Position numbers and translations under genes: made by a program. The notes under the pieces are model-generated. The model saw nothing but the letters and a program-made list of their open reading frames with translations. It did not search any database and was not told where the DNA came from. Below are positions 22,626 through 34,854 of a DNA stretch of 64,000 bases, piece by piece (the first letter of the stretch is position 1; each line of letters starts with the position of its first letter). Source of the DNA: Oopsacas minuta (lineage: Eukaryota > Porifera > Hexactinellida > Lyssacinosida > Leucopsacidae); contig JAKMXF010000356.1 in NCBI GenBank assembly GCA_024704765.1, positions 62,001 through 126,000 on the forward strand, read 5' to 3'.

Positions 22626-25300
22626 TTAGAAAATAGAGAAAATTAGCGCGATTAATGCGCCAATTATTCCAAGAATCAAACTGAAACTAAGTCTTCCAAC
22701 ACCTGAGGTTAGTTCCTCTTCCCCGGTATCGGTTATATCACTAATGAGGCTAGACAGTTCCGCATCCGCCTCAAAAACAGGGAAGGACTCAGCTAGTGCC
22801 GTCGATTGCTTTTCGTACTCAGCTACCTCTTCGTAAGTGAGGGATTTGTAGACGGGGTTAGCTTCTATCGGTGCATAATCATTGACGTCATCATAGTACG
22901 TCTGGTGACAGTATGGGAAATAACCTATCCTTAGGGTAGGGAGACGGTTCCTACCTGGAGCGTAGAGACAGTCATCTGTAGTACAACTGCCAAATTGCTG
23001 ACAGACACATCGGACAACTAAAAGAATACAAAATTGGATGAGACCCCAGTTATGACGTCATGGCCATCTTTTAAGATGTTACTAATAATAACTCACTTTT
23101 ATTAGCTATTAGCCTAAAGCTAGAGAACTCATTGAAGCGGGTTAATAACTTCCATATAAATTTCCTTAAAAGTTTGCCAGCTTCTGACCGATCAGCTGAT
23201 GCTGAAGTAGATGCAGTTGTGTACACCCTCTCCTCCTCTTCATCAGTGTCAGTGTCACTATCACTGTCAGTGTCAGTTCCACTTGAGTCAGTATCTGTAT
23301 CACTTGTGTCAGCGTCAGAATCTGCGAAGTCTCTAGTGTCCCTTCTCTCATCATCTGAGTCTTGGCTACGAATTGCACGTCTTGAGACGTCAGAATCTAA
23401 AATATTATAAATGGCATTTTATATGAAAATTGAAAGATTCAAGATATGATTATTCATATTTTCACACCATTAAAGGTAACCAACTTACCAGAATTAGTTC
23501 TTGTACAATCAAGATCTTCATTATTAGTAGCGTTATTGCACCTATAGTGATCCTTCTTTTTTGGAATGAAACACTAAAAGCAAAAAGCATTATAACATTA
23601 ATGGACCAGGGATTATTTTGGCTATTATCCGAGGTTAATAAATAACTCACAAGACTGTCCTCAATTGTTTCTCCAACGTCTACAGAATAAGCCAAGGCAT
23701 TCAGAGCTGTCCTGTCCAATGATTTTACACCCCATATCAGAGCTCCTGCTATTCTCTTTACATTCCAGAGACTATAGTCTCTTGAGAAATGTCCCAATAG
23801 TGCTTTCAGGGCCAATCGGACAATCCTAAAAAATAAAGATTAAACAGGGAAATATGTGGCCCTAGAGGATCAAATGAGACCAACCTGATGAACTCCCTGA
23901 AAGGGGGATCAAATGATCTCCTGAGGGGTTCCAGACAGAATAGGGTAACAAGTCTACAGCTGTTTGGGCAGGCTAGTGTACTGTTAGCTTTACAGTGTTG
24001 ACAGCCGATTGCGTTAATGAATTTCTTTATACAAATAGGGAACGGCCTGAAGTCTCTAGCTGCTTCCAAATTCTTGATTGTTGCCTTGCGGAGTCTTTCA
24101 ATTGCTACTATTAGACGGCGAATATTGTTGATTACACTAAACAGGATATTTGGATTAGTGTTTGTTTGTTTGTTTGTTTGTTTGTTTATTTGTTTTAATG
24201 TTTGTTAGTTTGTTTGTTTGTCTGTTGTTTGTTGACTTGTTTACTAATTAAACTCACGCTAAGAAAGACTTGACTCTGGCTGCAATAACCTCAAATACTT
24301 TTATAACTATTCTAGTCCTGGGATTACTAAATGGTATATTCAGATTACATAGACACCCTCCACTTATTCTCCCCTTATATAGCGTGTGTTTGAAGTACTT
24401 CTGCTGCACGTGAGAGGCTAAGAATCCACAGGCGAAGTCCTGGATTGCGGCTTTAAATTCGTAATCATCTATCTCACCTTTGAGATGTCTCCAGGTTAAG
24501 TCTGCTAGTAATCGTGACAGATGGATCAGTTCATAATCTAGATAGTACAGGTCACATCTGCTGATGAATCCGACTTGAGAGGCAAATGCGGAGAACAGAG
24601 CGTTCTTTGTTAGAACACCGAAAACACCTTGAAAAGTAAATAATAATAAATAATAAATACAGACAACTCCCGTTAGATCTAATGGACAATGTACATTCCT
24701 GGATTACACGTGGTTGCTAGGGACAAATGTATCTCCAAATATACTTACCAGCAAAATCATCAAAGAAGTCGTTGGCAAGCCAAATTAAATCAGAGAAGGT
24801 ATCGTTAAGACACTCCCTGAATATTCCTCTTGCTGAGTCCTGCACCTTATACAGATATTTGACGTCACAGCATTTGTTCTTACCGCAGACAGCATTAACT
24901 TCTAAAAATAGAATATTAATTCAATTAGATAATTATACATATGAATATGAGACATGTTTGGTGTCGATTCTCCTTTGGAAAAGTGTCAGATTAAAGGTGT
25001 TAAGATTATTTATATACACTAGATAGAACATACCAGTTATAAGAACATGTATTGCTACCCCCAAGGGTGTTCATATGACCAGCATACACTGTTTATATAT
25101 GATTAGAGACTTACAAAGTAAACAAGTAAACAACAATACTTACCTTTGGAATAAACTGGGACTATATAAGGAACATCGCTCTCAGCTAACCCAGCGAGGA
25201 TACATTTCTTCTTCAACTCTATAGAGGTGTCTGTGAGGAAGTCAGAGCTGAAAACATTCACAACAAAAAGCGAAAGCAAAGCAACAACAAAAATCTTCAT
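22626..25300 (-). CDS. Glypican-like GPI-anchored proteoglycan core protein, 8 exons
   Basis: Exons on the minus strand: 25300-25144, 24901-24749, 24627-24258, 24136-23885, 23825-23651, 23573-23489, 23396-23097 and 23017-22626; the frame stays open for 627 residues. Signal peptide at 1-18. The Cys pattern of exons 1-4 fits the glypican ectodomain: a KNKCC word, an isolated Cys in a LF..DLYYLDYEL-like helix region, and a CQHCKANSTLACPNSCR cluster. Exon 7 is a Ser-Asp/Thr-Asp tract with one Ser-Gly, and exon 8 ends in a hydrophobic tail of about 20 residues expected for GPI attachment, with a second Ser-Gly just before it. Glypicans carry heparan sulfate and tune Wnt, Hedgehog and FGF signalling. 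Divergence is high, so glypican is a strong inference, not proof. Confidence 0.75.
25031..25080. mobile_element. Tiny inverted-repeat element, relative of 9491-9541
   Basis: Shares the words GTTATAAGAACA and CCCAAGGGTGTTC with 9491-9541, in the same order. It lies in the first intron of the glypican-like gene. Confidence 0.45.
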
Positions 25301-25365
25301 ATTGTAAACAATATATTATAAGTAAACAAATATATTGTTTTGTAAAGAAGTCAAATTCAAAGGTG

Positions 25366-25373
25366 TATTTATA
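25366..25373 (-). promoter_or_regulatory. TATA box of the glypican-like gene
   Basis: TATAAATA on the minus strand, 65 bases before the ATG at 25300. Confidence 0.45.
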
Positions 25374-26764
25374 CCAAACATAAATATTATTAAATTCACA
25401 TATTCTATTATTCCTGTAATGATCACGATGCGATTCAACCACGATATATGAATTTAATTCAACACATCAATTTTCAGATTTAAAGATAATCAGAAACTCA
25501 GCGAATTTCGAAATTTGATTTGAATTTGTTTGTGTTTTGAATTAAATATAATTCTATGAACATTTAATCTCAGGTTTCATTAATCATTAAGTAATTAATT
25601 TGGAACTGGAACTAATTATACAAAGTAACCTCAGTGACTATTAAACATATGAATGAAGTGTTACCTCTAGTCCTTGAATGGAGTATGAGGACACACTGCC
25701 ACTTATGGCACAAATGGCAGCATTTGTAGAGAATGGGATGAAAATATTTGGAATGAGTTTAAGCGTGAACTATGTAGTTCCCGGTAATTGCATGTGGCAT
25801 TTGTGGCAGGTTGTTCGAATAGTTATGGTAAGGTAGGCAGGACATGGATATACTTATCCATTAGTTAACGTATCTCCAAGGATAGGACACCAAAGCTACC
25901 ATTAACCAGAGAAGGTGTTGGAGTAACACCTCATTCCATACATGAATAAGATTGCTTTATGTCCGTATTTGATTAGGATCTCCTCATAATGTGTAACCGA
26001 GCCAGAGGGACCAGATGGATTGCGATTGTGGATTTCGGATGGATTTGGATTCTCCAAAGTCGAAAGGAATCCATCAGACCGAAGAAATTTTTGGATGTCA
26101 TAGATTTTCATGAATTTGATTTTAGTATTCGTATTCCAAATGGATAGGATTTGATTTGGATTATAATTTGCATCAATCCGACACCTCTGACCGGTCTGAA
26201 CAAAGGAGCTTTTCGAGGAATTTCTGAGATACCAAAACATACTGACGCCGTATGAAGTCTCCCATCCCCTTCGTGGCTACTAATCTGACACTTCAAATAA
26301 TATTAAAAGATTCATTGCAGAATACATGCTAACCTCAAATAACAGACTTCTCTGCATTTGTTTCCTATTTTCTTACACAGATGTTCTGTTAATTAAAGCC
26401 AGGAATAATTCAATGGTTCATTTCCATAATTAATTCCTGTAACAATTCAGATTAATTATTTTAATTAAAACTATATTAAACCCAAAATTATATATCAATA
26501 ATTCTCTTTCGGGGTCTTTCATATGGTACTTAGACCTGTACCCCATAATATATCATCCCGCTTAGAATGGGCCAAATGTCATGGTCCCGATGTTACCCCA
26601 TTAAGGGTCACACGGGTGACAATTGGCCTCCGGTTGAAAAACCGTCCCAAGCTATGATTAGATTAGGAAACTATAAAAAGAGAAATTTTAATATAAAATT
26701 TATACAAATAAGTAATATAATTGCAAATTAAAATCATAAAAAACCTAAAAAAAGTGAAATAAAT
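25374..26764. other. Intergenic, no gene seen
   Basis: A+T-rich. I found no exon with splice signals and no recognisable protein. A stretch around 25690-25830 repeats the words TGGCA and TTTGTGGCA several times, possibly an old element. Confidence 0.5.
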
Positions 26765-27460
26765 CTATTTATAGTTCAGGTAGATAACCACAAGTGCCAG
26801 GAGGAATAGGCTTATCTCTAAACAGAGAATTACAGCTGCTATACAGCCCATCCAGACATGAATCTGATTGGTCTCCTGCAGTCGCTCCAAACAACTATCA
26901 GAATAATATCTAGATGGACCAGGGATAGTAGAATTGCTACATTTTGGTTTCTGTTTTACACAGCCACATGAAGTGGGGATCGATGTGTCGTAGTCCATGT
27001 GTCCGTTGACACCACAACAGGATAATTCAGATTGTAAGGCCCCAATATCCATAATAGGACTAGGGCCAGAAATATTAAAATTTACGGGAAATTCGTTGGC
27101 CAAATAATGATTCATTTTAGAGTAGTAAACAAAAGTAATAGGAACAGTTGAAAATAGCAATAAACCAACAACCACCAACGCCACAGTATATACAATCAAA
27201 GAAATTATAAAGTATCTGCTTTTGATAGAGGAAAATAGCCCGATAGTTGATACTAAAAATAGCATCACTCCACATATAACAAACAGTATAGCAGATATGT
27301 TATAGCCTATAATACTCTCTGAATTTAGAATCGGTATAAAGATTGATGAATCTGCTATAAGAAAGCTAGCAAGTGATATCATGAGGATAACCAATACAGC
27401 TAGAATTATGTTTGTTACAGCAAATGTTGTCCGTAGAGTTAACTCAAATTTCTTCTTCAT
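26765..27460 (-). CDS. Tetraspanin, second gene
   Basis: 231 residues from the ATG at 27460; an upstream in-frame ATG at 27496 would add 12 residues ahead of a basic MKKK start, so the inner one is preferred. Four hydrophobic helices lie at about 10-35, 48-70, 78-103 and 205-228. The large loop has the CCG motif, a TSCGC word and two further cysteines. Intronless like the tetraspanin at 8415-9188, but the two differ throughout. Confidence 0.88.
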   Translation of the reverse strand: MKKKFELTLRTTFAVTNIILAVLVILMISLASFLIADSSIFIPILNSESIIGYNISAILFVICGVMLFLVSTIGLFSSIKSRYFIISLIVYTVALVVVGLLLFSTVPITFVYYSKMNHYLANEFPVNFNISGPSPIMDIGALQSELSCCGVNGHMDYDTSIPTSCGCVKQKPKCSNSTIPGPSRYYSDSCLERLQETNQIHVWMGCIAAVILCLEISLFLLALVVIYLNYK

Positions 27461-28644
27461 AATATAGCTAATTAAAGAATACAAATATGATCTCATAATA
27501 TACCAAGGGTGAATAATACAGTTCCCGCCTGTTTATCTAGCAGATTTTCGAATATCTACGAAAGTCCCGCCTAAATGTCCAATACCCCGCCAAAAGTAAT
27601 ATTTCCCCGCTAATTTGTAATCTCTGGGTTGGTTAGAAAAATTACAACTCTTTTGGACAGTTGGCAAAATCTCAAATAATTCATAACAATTTGTTAATAT
27701 AAATATTTGTATAATTCGCATAATAATTAAGGGACAATTCTAACTGAATATATATTGCAGCCTGCATACCTATTGGTCAGTTTAAGGCGGGTAATCCAAA
27801 ATAGAATATCCTCTCAGTTATAATCTAATTAGTAAAGAGCGATAGTTAACTGATAGGAGAATTTGGTTATCAAAAGGGGTAATTATCATTTGAATATATC
27901 AAATCATCGTCTGTGCCGACTTGAGTTTACCAAAATTACTTTTGGTTGATTATTGAATTATATTATTCGAATAAATATCTATTTTAGTAAAGAAAGATAA
28001 AATTGAATTTTACTAATCTTGTTAGACATTCTAAAGTGTTAGAATAGAATTATACGTCCCTGTTTACCCATATTTAACAAAGTGGAAGCTAATCGCTAGG
28101 ATAATTTTAAGGCGCTAATACAAAAGCCCAAAACTGCATTGAAATAATAATTACAAAATATTTAATTATAACATCGAGCCAGATGGCACAATATAAGATA
28201 GTGTCAATTGCGCAAACTTGAAAGGTGTAGATAATATCCTCCTGCATTACTGATGAACTTATGGTTGTTATGATCATACGTAATCAGTAATTATTTATTT
28301 GTGTGTAAAATGAAAGTTTCAGAGCAGAGTTTAATCATACTTTCAATATTTTGTGATTGATACGAGGTGTTACTGAATCGGAAAGAATCTCAACAATATA
28401 CATACACACTTGTTTATACTAATTTTGTTACTTATCCAGATAGTGTAATAAATACAAAGCATGCTAATTCAATTAGTCTACACGTATATAACTTTCAGTA
28501 AATGAATGGTTAAGACTGAATTCTCAAATCTCCTCTCATCTGAAAACGAGAAATTTCTGAGGGGCTATATCTATAGAATACCTTTGTCTCAGTTTAGTAT
28601 CCAAGGGGGGAGGATAGCTTACAGAGCATTTATATTAAACCACA
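27461..28644. other. Intergenic, no gene seen
   Basis: No coding region. The block at about 28020-28090 (GTTAGACATT... TTATACGTCCCTGTT... GTGGAAGCTA) recurs at 43457-43530, so it is a dispersed repeat. Confidence 0.5.
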
Positions 28645-29521
28645 ATGAAATACACACATCTTAAAATAAATATTCCTAATCCTTATGGGTTGTTAGTTGA
28701 GTTGCAGTTCAAGCCGACTTGTGGATATAACAATGGTCCATTAAGCGTGCATATGCTGCTAGAGTATAGTGTAATATATGTCCAGCCAGACTACCATGGT
28801 CCTAGGCCCTTATTCCACACACATAAGGTCATGTAAGTTATTAATGGACATACTCACCAACACTCCTCTTACAGTGCTGCCAAGTGGATTCAGAAAAATT
28901 ACGGAGCATTGTAAAATCTCTTAATGACCCCCAACAGGTCTTACTTCCCTTTTACGAATGCCATTAGCTAACAACTTGTATTAATGATTATTAATACAAA
29001 CAATAAGCTACAACCACTACCAAAGTACTATGCATTTGGTCGTACATATGTTAACAAAAAGTATTACACGTTAATGTAATCCGCTAGAAATACGTAGATG
29101 ACAGTCAAATTTACGGAGGCTTGGCAGCACTGCCCTCTTGGATTCCCCCCGAAAATATCCAGAATTATAGCGAAATATTGGATAAATCACCCGCTCAATA
29201 AGACAAAATATCCAGGGTTGGTAAGCATGCTAGGGACCGCCCTGAAGTGTCCGTTAGAACTCTGAAGTCAAGTGAAGAATATACCTGGAAGAGTGGAAGT
29301 ACAAATTAGATTTCTATCCTATCGATAAACACGATAATCCAGTTCTTGTCACGTTTAAGAAGGGACATAACCTGGGTTTCCCCGCCAAAAAGCTGGACAG
29401 TTGGTCGATTTACTGCAGCCATGAATACACACTAAAGGTTATGTCTAATATTCCAGGAAGAATAGTTAGAATCTCTAAACAGTCCTCCATTGTAATTATT
29501 TCATTAAACCTTATTGCTTAA
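28645..29521 (+). CDS. Candidate 2-exon orphan gene
   Basis: An ATG-started frame at 28645 runs to a clean GTAAGT donor at 28833; a second open frame of 81 codons ends at 29521. Joined through an AG at 29276-29277 the frame stays open and gives 143 residues (exons 28645-28832 and 29278-29521). I do not recognise the protein. It has a mildly basic second half and no signal peptide. The acceptor lacks a polypyrimidine tract and the intron is longer than most in this window, so the model is weak. The region otherwise has no gene. Confidence 0.3.
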
Positions 29522-30162
29522 TCTTACCTAACTACTATTGAGGGAATTAGGAATGTAGGTCGAACATAGCTTATTTAACTGATATCATTATTTGAGTAAA
29601 CAAACTGGAGACATCTCTAATAATTATTCAGCAAAATATGTAACTTTATGCTCTGTATCAAAATATCTTAGATTACCCTAAAATTGTAGAGTTTATTCTA
29701 TGAATTAAGTGTCAAACTGTGTGGTTCATGTGGCAGGTGGGGTTTGTTTCAATAGTTTTAAACTTTTACAAAAGCTTTGTGGAGGTAACACTGAGATGAG
29801 TGATTCAATTTCCATATTGAAAGTACAACTCATGGCTATTGTGAAAGGATTGTAAGTACGAGTATTAAACAAATGGATTAGCGAGCGAAAGTAAACAAAT
29901 AGAAAGTTTGAATACACATAAGTAAACATGTAAATAAATATGTAACAAATATTCCATCTGAAACTGAAATATAAGTAATATTCTGTATTTCAAAGCCAAA
30001 ATCTATATTTACACTAAACTGAAAGTAAATAATGATTCCTTCAATATTTTAAGAATCGACTATGATGAATTATAAATTCATACAAATAATTACACCTGAT
30101 TACCCAGTCTGAAGCTCAAGGGGCCGCGATAATTACTTCCATATACCGATGAGATATACGTT

Positions 30163-30323
30163 ACAGACAACTCCTATTATATCTAACACGGATATACCGA
30201 AATACCAGCTTATATCGAGGTGTGAAACTGTACAAATATACCGTCAAAGTAACTTATATTCCATCGGTTATATCGATGTAATTATCACGGTCCTTTGAGC
30301 TAAGATATGACAAGAGTTGACTG
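30163..30323. mobile_element. MITE with ACTCCTNTTATATC ends (pogo/Tigger-like look)
   Basis: The left end ACAGACAACTCCTATTATATC-like sequence and right end GATATGACAAGAGTTGACTG are inverted repeats. A second copy is at 33881-34049 and partial or diverged copies are at about 13572-13660, 49692-49825 and 59310-59430, all sharing the internal GTACAAATAT and TCAAAGTAAC words. TIRs of the CAGTCAACTC type are common in pogo/Tigger families, but no transposase is present to prove it. Confidence 0.6.
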
Positions 30324-30530
30324 CACACACTTCAACATTACTTAATATATTCACATGATTGTGTTAAGGTCTTTCTAAATATCAGATACTAGCTGCTATT
30401 ACCTCTCTACTCAGATGTTAATTAATGATAAATAAGGGTAATATCCCTGTAAGCAGTAATTAGCTCATATCATCATTGTGTCTCATATTGTAGTAGTAGA
30501 ATTATCACTGAGTAGGCTCTGTTAATTAGA

Positions 30531-30724
30531 AACTTGTTTCAGCTCCAAAGGATGTACATCTAAGCATGCAGGTGAGTGGCACAAAGTGTCCAATTCATGG
30601 AAATATTTCAATGACAGTTAAAGGAGGTCTGTGGTAGTTGAATTTCACTAATAAAATGGTGGAATGGTGACAATATTCATGTGGCAGGTAAACTTGATGC
30701 GGGCGGTGGAGCTGAAACCAAGTT
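30531..30724. mobile_element. MITE with AACTTGTTTCAGCTCC ends
   Basis: AACTTGTTTCAGCTCC at 30531-30546 is mirrored by GGAGCTGAAACCAAGTT at 30708-30724. The first 105 bases are nearly identical to 58701-58803, inside an intron of the subtilisin gene, showing a recent dispersed family. Confidence 0.65.
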
Positions 30725-31720
30725 AGAACTAATTGTGACGTAATATGAGGTCATCAAGATGTCCTCCTTAATAGTATAATTTAATTACTGAGCAAATAAG
30801 AAGGTTGCGTAGGATTTTCCAGTCACTTACCAGTCATACTGAAACTATATATGGAACTATAAATATTACATAATTACACTTCCAGTCTCACAATTCTGAA
30901 AAAGTGAAATTAGAGTATTAAAATAAACAATATACGACAAAATAAATAGAATTGAAATATTTACACGAATTAATGTGGTTGTCATGGAATTTCAACACTT
31001 TTGCAAAAACCCAAAAGTGCAAAAAACACACACGCAACCTCCTGTCTAATCTAATTAAGGATTAGCTTCTTCATGCAATGAGCACAAAAGGGTAGCTTGT
31101 TACAAATTGTCGCTGAAAAATATCGATTCAACACAGGAAATATAATATATTTGAGGAGACACAATTTGTAAAATTCTAAACTATCCCTGACAACAGAAAT
31201 GGCATAAGGAATCTGGCAATAAATCTCTAAAATTTAAGTAATGGGAGCTGCAGAATAAAGTTCTGGTTACGATAAGGCCTGGCTCAAAATGACAGAAAAA
31301 TACACACATGGCCTAAGACACAGCTGTCGGCACTTTAGGAAGAGATTTTTGTGACGTTGCCAGCTAGGAACTTCAAATAATAATGTTAAACGCATACAGG
31401 GGTGGTCACAGGATCTGTTAGACTCGGGGCTGTTTTCCCCCTGGGACAGCTACTACACACAGAGTTGTCAAACTCACGGATCCAAAGTGAGACACGCACA
31501 TCTATACACAACCAAAATTCATGTTTACCTTCTCTCTTTATAATTTCCTATGAAGTAGCAATTCAAATATAAGTATTGCGCTATTATTGTGGGAGGATAT
31601 CCTATTAACAACCATAATACTCAAAAGATGTAGTTACAACTGACACAGCTATTATAATATAAGTAATACGTCACTCCAACTAACCATAATTATTCATAGA
31701 CATTTGATACTATTAGAACC

Positions 31721-31728
31721 TATAAATA
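31721..31728 (+). promoter_or_regulatory. TATA box of the caspase gene
   Basis: TATAAATA lies 35 bases before the ATG at 31764, leaving a very short 5' leader. Confidence 0.5.
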
Positions 31729-31763
31729 TCCCAGAATTCACTGATCGTAACTAATATAGACAA

Positions 31764-33383
31764 ATGGATTTTAATAAACTATTCACATCGCTATCCGTCC
31801 AGCTATCCGGCCATAGTTCGTGTTTCAAGAACATCAAACTGCAGACAGAGAGAACACTTGGCATACGAGATGCCTTAACCCGTGTACAACTACCCAGCGA
31901 GTTCTTTACAACTCTCATAAACTACAATAAAATATCTGAGAATAATCTCCAACCACTTTATGAGATTTATGAACAGTCCACTCTACCAAATGATGTCAAA
32001 TTCCAAGCGCATAAAAATATCCAAGAATTCAACTACTATCATTTCTCCTTCATGGCTACGAGGATCCTCCAACAGGTGATTCTCAAGCTCATTAAACACC
32101 CTGTGGACACAAACGAGATGAAAGGATTAGTCGAATGGATCCCAGAAGAGGAGCGCACCCCTAGGATGCTTCTTGATCACAGTGCTAGCCTCATGAAGCT
32201 GATTGAGCTAAGAATAATTCACGCGTTTGACTTTAGGATTCTACATAACGTGTTCATGAATAATATAATGGTAACAAAGACGATTATAGAACCGAACTGG
32301 CGTCAAATTATGGAACTAAATGCTAATTATATACGGAACGATTGTCAACTACAGCTGAAACCCCAACGACCCTCAAATATCCGTTTTCATACACCACCTG
32401 GCTCATTGGAACCAAGTCCTGTAGAAGTGTACCACAATAACCAACATACTTATCCCCACACCGAGTTGCCAAGGATAAACACATACTTCAGTCCAGAACA
32501 ACCAGTAGCTTCGAGAACTAATCCAGGTTTCCAGAATTACCCCCTGTTACATCACTCGGACCCATCGAACTACGAGAACCCCTCCCCTCCTCCTCGCATA
32601 GACAGTATCAATGAGGAGGTACTCTATGACATACCGGATATGGACGTGTTAAGTGGTGTGTTCCCCGGGGAGTGCTTGATAATTAATATTGAAAGGTTCC
32701 ATGAATCCAGTGGGATTAAGGACAGGATCGGATCATGTGTTGATGTGGAAAATATTCGGAAAACTTTCAATGCACTAAAATATAAAGTAACAGTTAAGAA
32801 CGATCTCACTTCTGAACAGTTAATCAAGTACTTGAAAGAGAAATCTACAGACGAGTCCTTGTATCGTGTTGGAATGTTTGTATGTTTCCTAATGAGCCAC
32901 GGAGAAGAGGGGAGGATCTCAGGATCGGATGGGACTCATATTGAAATAGAAACTATCATAACTAATTTCAAGAACGATCAATGCTACCCACTACAAGGAA
33001 AACCGAAAATATTCTTCGTACAAGCTTGCAGAGGAAATATGGTAGATATACCAAAGCAGGAATACCAACACGATAGTACACATGGGGCTCAACCGCAGGA
33101 CGCTGACCTCATGATCTGTCAAGCTACAACCAAAGGGAAGGTAGCGGTTCGGACAGAAGCCGGGTCATGGTATATAAAGACATTATGTGACAACATATCT
33201 AGAGGATATAGCACACTTGATTTCTTCCAAATACACACGATTGTAAACAGAAAGGTGTCGGAAATGGGAAAGCATGCTAGCACCCTACAGGTGTCAAATT
33301 CCAGTGGGTCGTTAAGGAAAACCCTAAAATTCTTTCCAAATATTTCCTCTAATAATTTCATGAATAGATTACAAAATAAGTAG
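31764..33383 (+). CDS. Initiator-type caspase with tandem death-effector-like domains
   Basis: Intronless, 539 residues. Residues 1-90 align by pattern with a death-effector domain (LFTSLSVQLS ... EFFTTLINYNKI ... NLQPLYEIY); about 92-180 looks like a second one. A Pro/Ser/Asn-rich linker follows to about 295. The caspase domain (about 298-528) has the catalytic His379 in SHGEEG and Cys422 in the canonical QACRG, an RTEAGSWYI word for the small-subunit S1/S3 wall, and Asp-containing candidate processing sites between large and small subunits around 437-447. The layout is that of caspase-8/10, which are activated on FADD-type platforms in extrinsic apoptosis. No adaptor gene lies nearby. The DED calls are by eye; the peptidase call is firm. 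Confidence 0.92.
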   Translation: MDFNKLFTSLSVQLSGHSSCFKNIKLQTERTLGIRDALTRVQLPSEFFTTLINYNKISENNLQPLYEIYEQSTLPNDVKFQAHKNIQEFNYYHFSFMATRILQQVILKLIKHPVDTNEMKGLVEWIPEEERTPRMLLDHSASLMKLIELRIIHAFDFRILHNVFMNNIMVTKTIIEPNWRQIMELNANYIRNDCQLQLKPQRPSNIRFHTPPGSLEPSPVEVYHNNQHTYPHTELPRINTYFSPEQPVASRTNPGFQNYPLLHHSDPSNYENPSPPPRIDSINEEVLYDIPDMDVLSGVFPGECLIINIERFHESSGIKDRIGSCVDVENIRKTFNALKYKVTVKNDLTSEQLIKYLKEKSTDESLYRVGMFVCFLMSHGEEGRISGSDGTHIEIETIITNFKNDQCYPLQGKPKIFFVQACRGNMVDIPKQEYQHDSTHGAQPQDADLMICQATTKGKVAVRTEAGSWYIKTLCDNISRGYSTLDFFQIHTIVNRKVSEMGKHASTLQVSNSSGSLRKTLKFFPNISSNNFMNRLQNK

Positions 33384-33606
33384 AAACAGTTCTTGTTTTG
33401 TTTGTATTTTTTGCTCTAATATGTAAATAAATATTTTGTGATTCAAAATGTGCTTCAAAATGGGTTGGATTAGCCTGAGGGGAGGGTAGGAAGCAGAGGG
33501 AGTCTAAGAGAGAATGTATCCCTCAACCAATCAATTCACAGTCTTATATTGGGCAAAACACTCAAAAGTGATTGGTTGAGACAGTTACCCATAATGTGTC
33601 AGAATA

Positions 33607-33858
33607 TACACTCCCTTCTTGAACTTGTGACGCCATGTGGTACAAGTGGCAAATTGCTTAAACTCATTTGCAACTTTACATACACACATTGAAATAACTT
33701 AAAAAGTATATTTGTAACTTTAACTGATCCAATAGTAGTTCTAACTTTATACTCTCTATAATTCAAGAACCATGGGAAGTGACCCAAGCACTTTACTATG
33801 TGCCTCTTGTAGGACAAGTGGCTCAAAAGCTTCCAAGTACTTTTGGCCAGGGAGTGTA
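33607..33858. mobile_element. 252-bp MITE with TACACTCCCT ends (Tc1/mariner-like look)
   Basis: Left end TACACTCCCTTCTTGAACTTG and right end CAAGTACTTTTGGCCAGGGAGTGTA-type sequence are inverted repeats. Ends of the TACACTCCCTGGCCAAAAGTA kind with TA at the border are common in Tc1/mariner elements; there is no transposase frame. Confidence 0.6.
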
Positions 33859-33880
33859 CAAGAATTAGATATTTGAAAAT

Positions 33881-34049
33881 ACAGTCATTCTCGTCATATC
33901 TAACTCAGATATATGGAACTAACCGCTTATATAGAAGTGTAAAATTGTACAAATATGTCCCTAAACTGTCAAAGTAACACAAATTCCATTGGTTAAATCG
34001 AAGTGATTATAACGGTCCCTTGAGCTTCGATATAACAGGAGTTCACTAT
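33881..34049. mobile_element. MITE, second copy of the 30163-30323 family
   Basis: Begins ACAGTCATTCTCGTCATATC and ends GATATAACAGGAGTTCACT; internal GTACAAATATG and GTCAAAGTAACA words match the copy at 30163. It sits 22 bases after the previous MITE. Confidence 0.6.
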
Positions 34050-34731
34050 TTTCCTTATTTCCTTTAAATAACTAATTGCATATGTGTCAAATATTATTTT
34101 TGTAGCATTTACATATTTCCTCAATAGTTATATAATTAGTATTCTAAGATTACTCTAAATGATAGAATTCTATATTTTAATAGTATGTGGGTAAAAATAA
34201 TAAATTCCAGGAATCCATTTTGTTGTTATGTAACATGAGAAGAATACCGAGGGACTATCTTACTAAGATTATACCTTAAAGTATCCCTCATGAGAATTGT
34301 CAAGGTAATTCTGTTATCACTATAATAATACAGCAACTTCTATAATTACGTAATTCAGTAAACAAATATGAACTATTAATTCGGGATTGTTTATTGCTTA
34401 ATCATATTAAGACATCTGGTAGGTGAAGAAATATATTATTAATTCGGTTATTTACAATATTTGACATGTGTCTACCTATCAGATTGAAGGATATACCCGT
34501 AGCTGATATTCTGTGTGTATTCATTTGCATATGTGAGAGTGTAAATTGATTGGTTTATGAAAGAATACAAATCATATAAATAAATTAAGAAATAATTAAT
34601 TAATATTATTAAAAGAAATCTAAAATTAGAAATAACTAACAACACATAATAGCTGAATAAAATTATGTAATTTCCTGATTCTATATTTGATGTATTAAAC
34701 CGGAAACACAGGGATACTGAAATACCTGGGG

Positions 34732-34854
34732 TGATTATTCATATTTTAGCACCCTTGGGATATATCATATAATCGCATACATACCATGAATCTATTCACT
34801 TACTTCCCTAACGTGCTTCTGTGATGTGTGTCCCAGTTTCCATAGTTTACCTCT
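34732..34854. repeat. Dispersed repeat, also at 60611-60719
   Basis: GATTATTCATATTTTAGCACC, AACGTGCTTCTGTGA and GTCCCA-TTTCCAT words occur in the same order and spacing at 60611-60719. In the second copy GGAATGGGGACATAA and TTATGTCCCATTTCC form inverted ends, pointing to a MITE. Confidence 0.55.

Larger units (their letters stand above)
29522..31720. other. Gene-poor stretch with MITEs
   Basis: No gene recognised on either strand. It holds two small transposons, 30163-30323 and 30531-30724, listed separately. Confidence 0.5.

Noticed and set aside
23132-23410. Serine/valine-rich plus-strand ORF
   Set aside because: Antisense of the Ser-Asp tract in exon 7 of the glypican-like gene.
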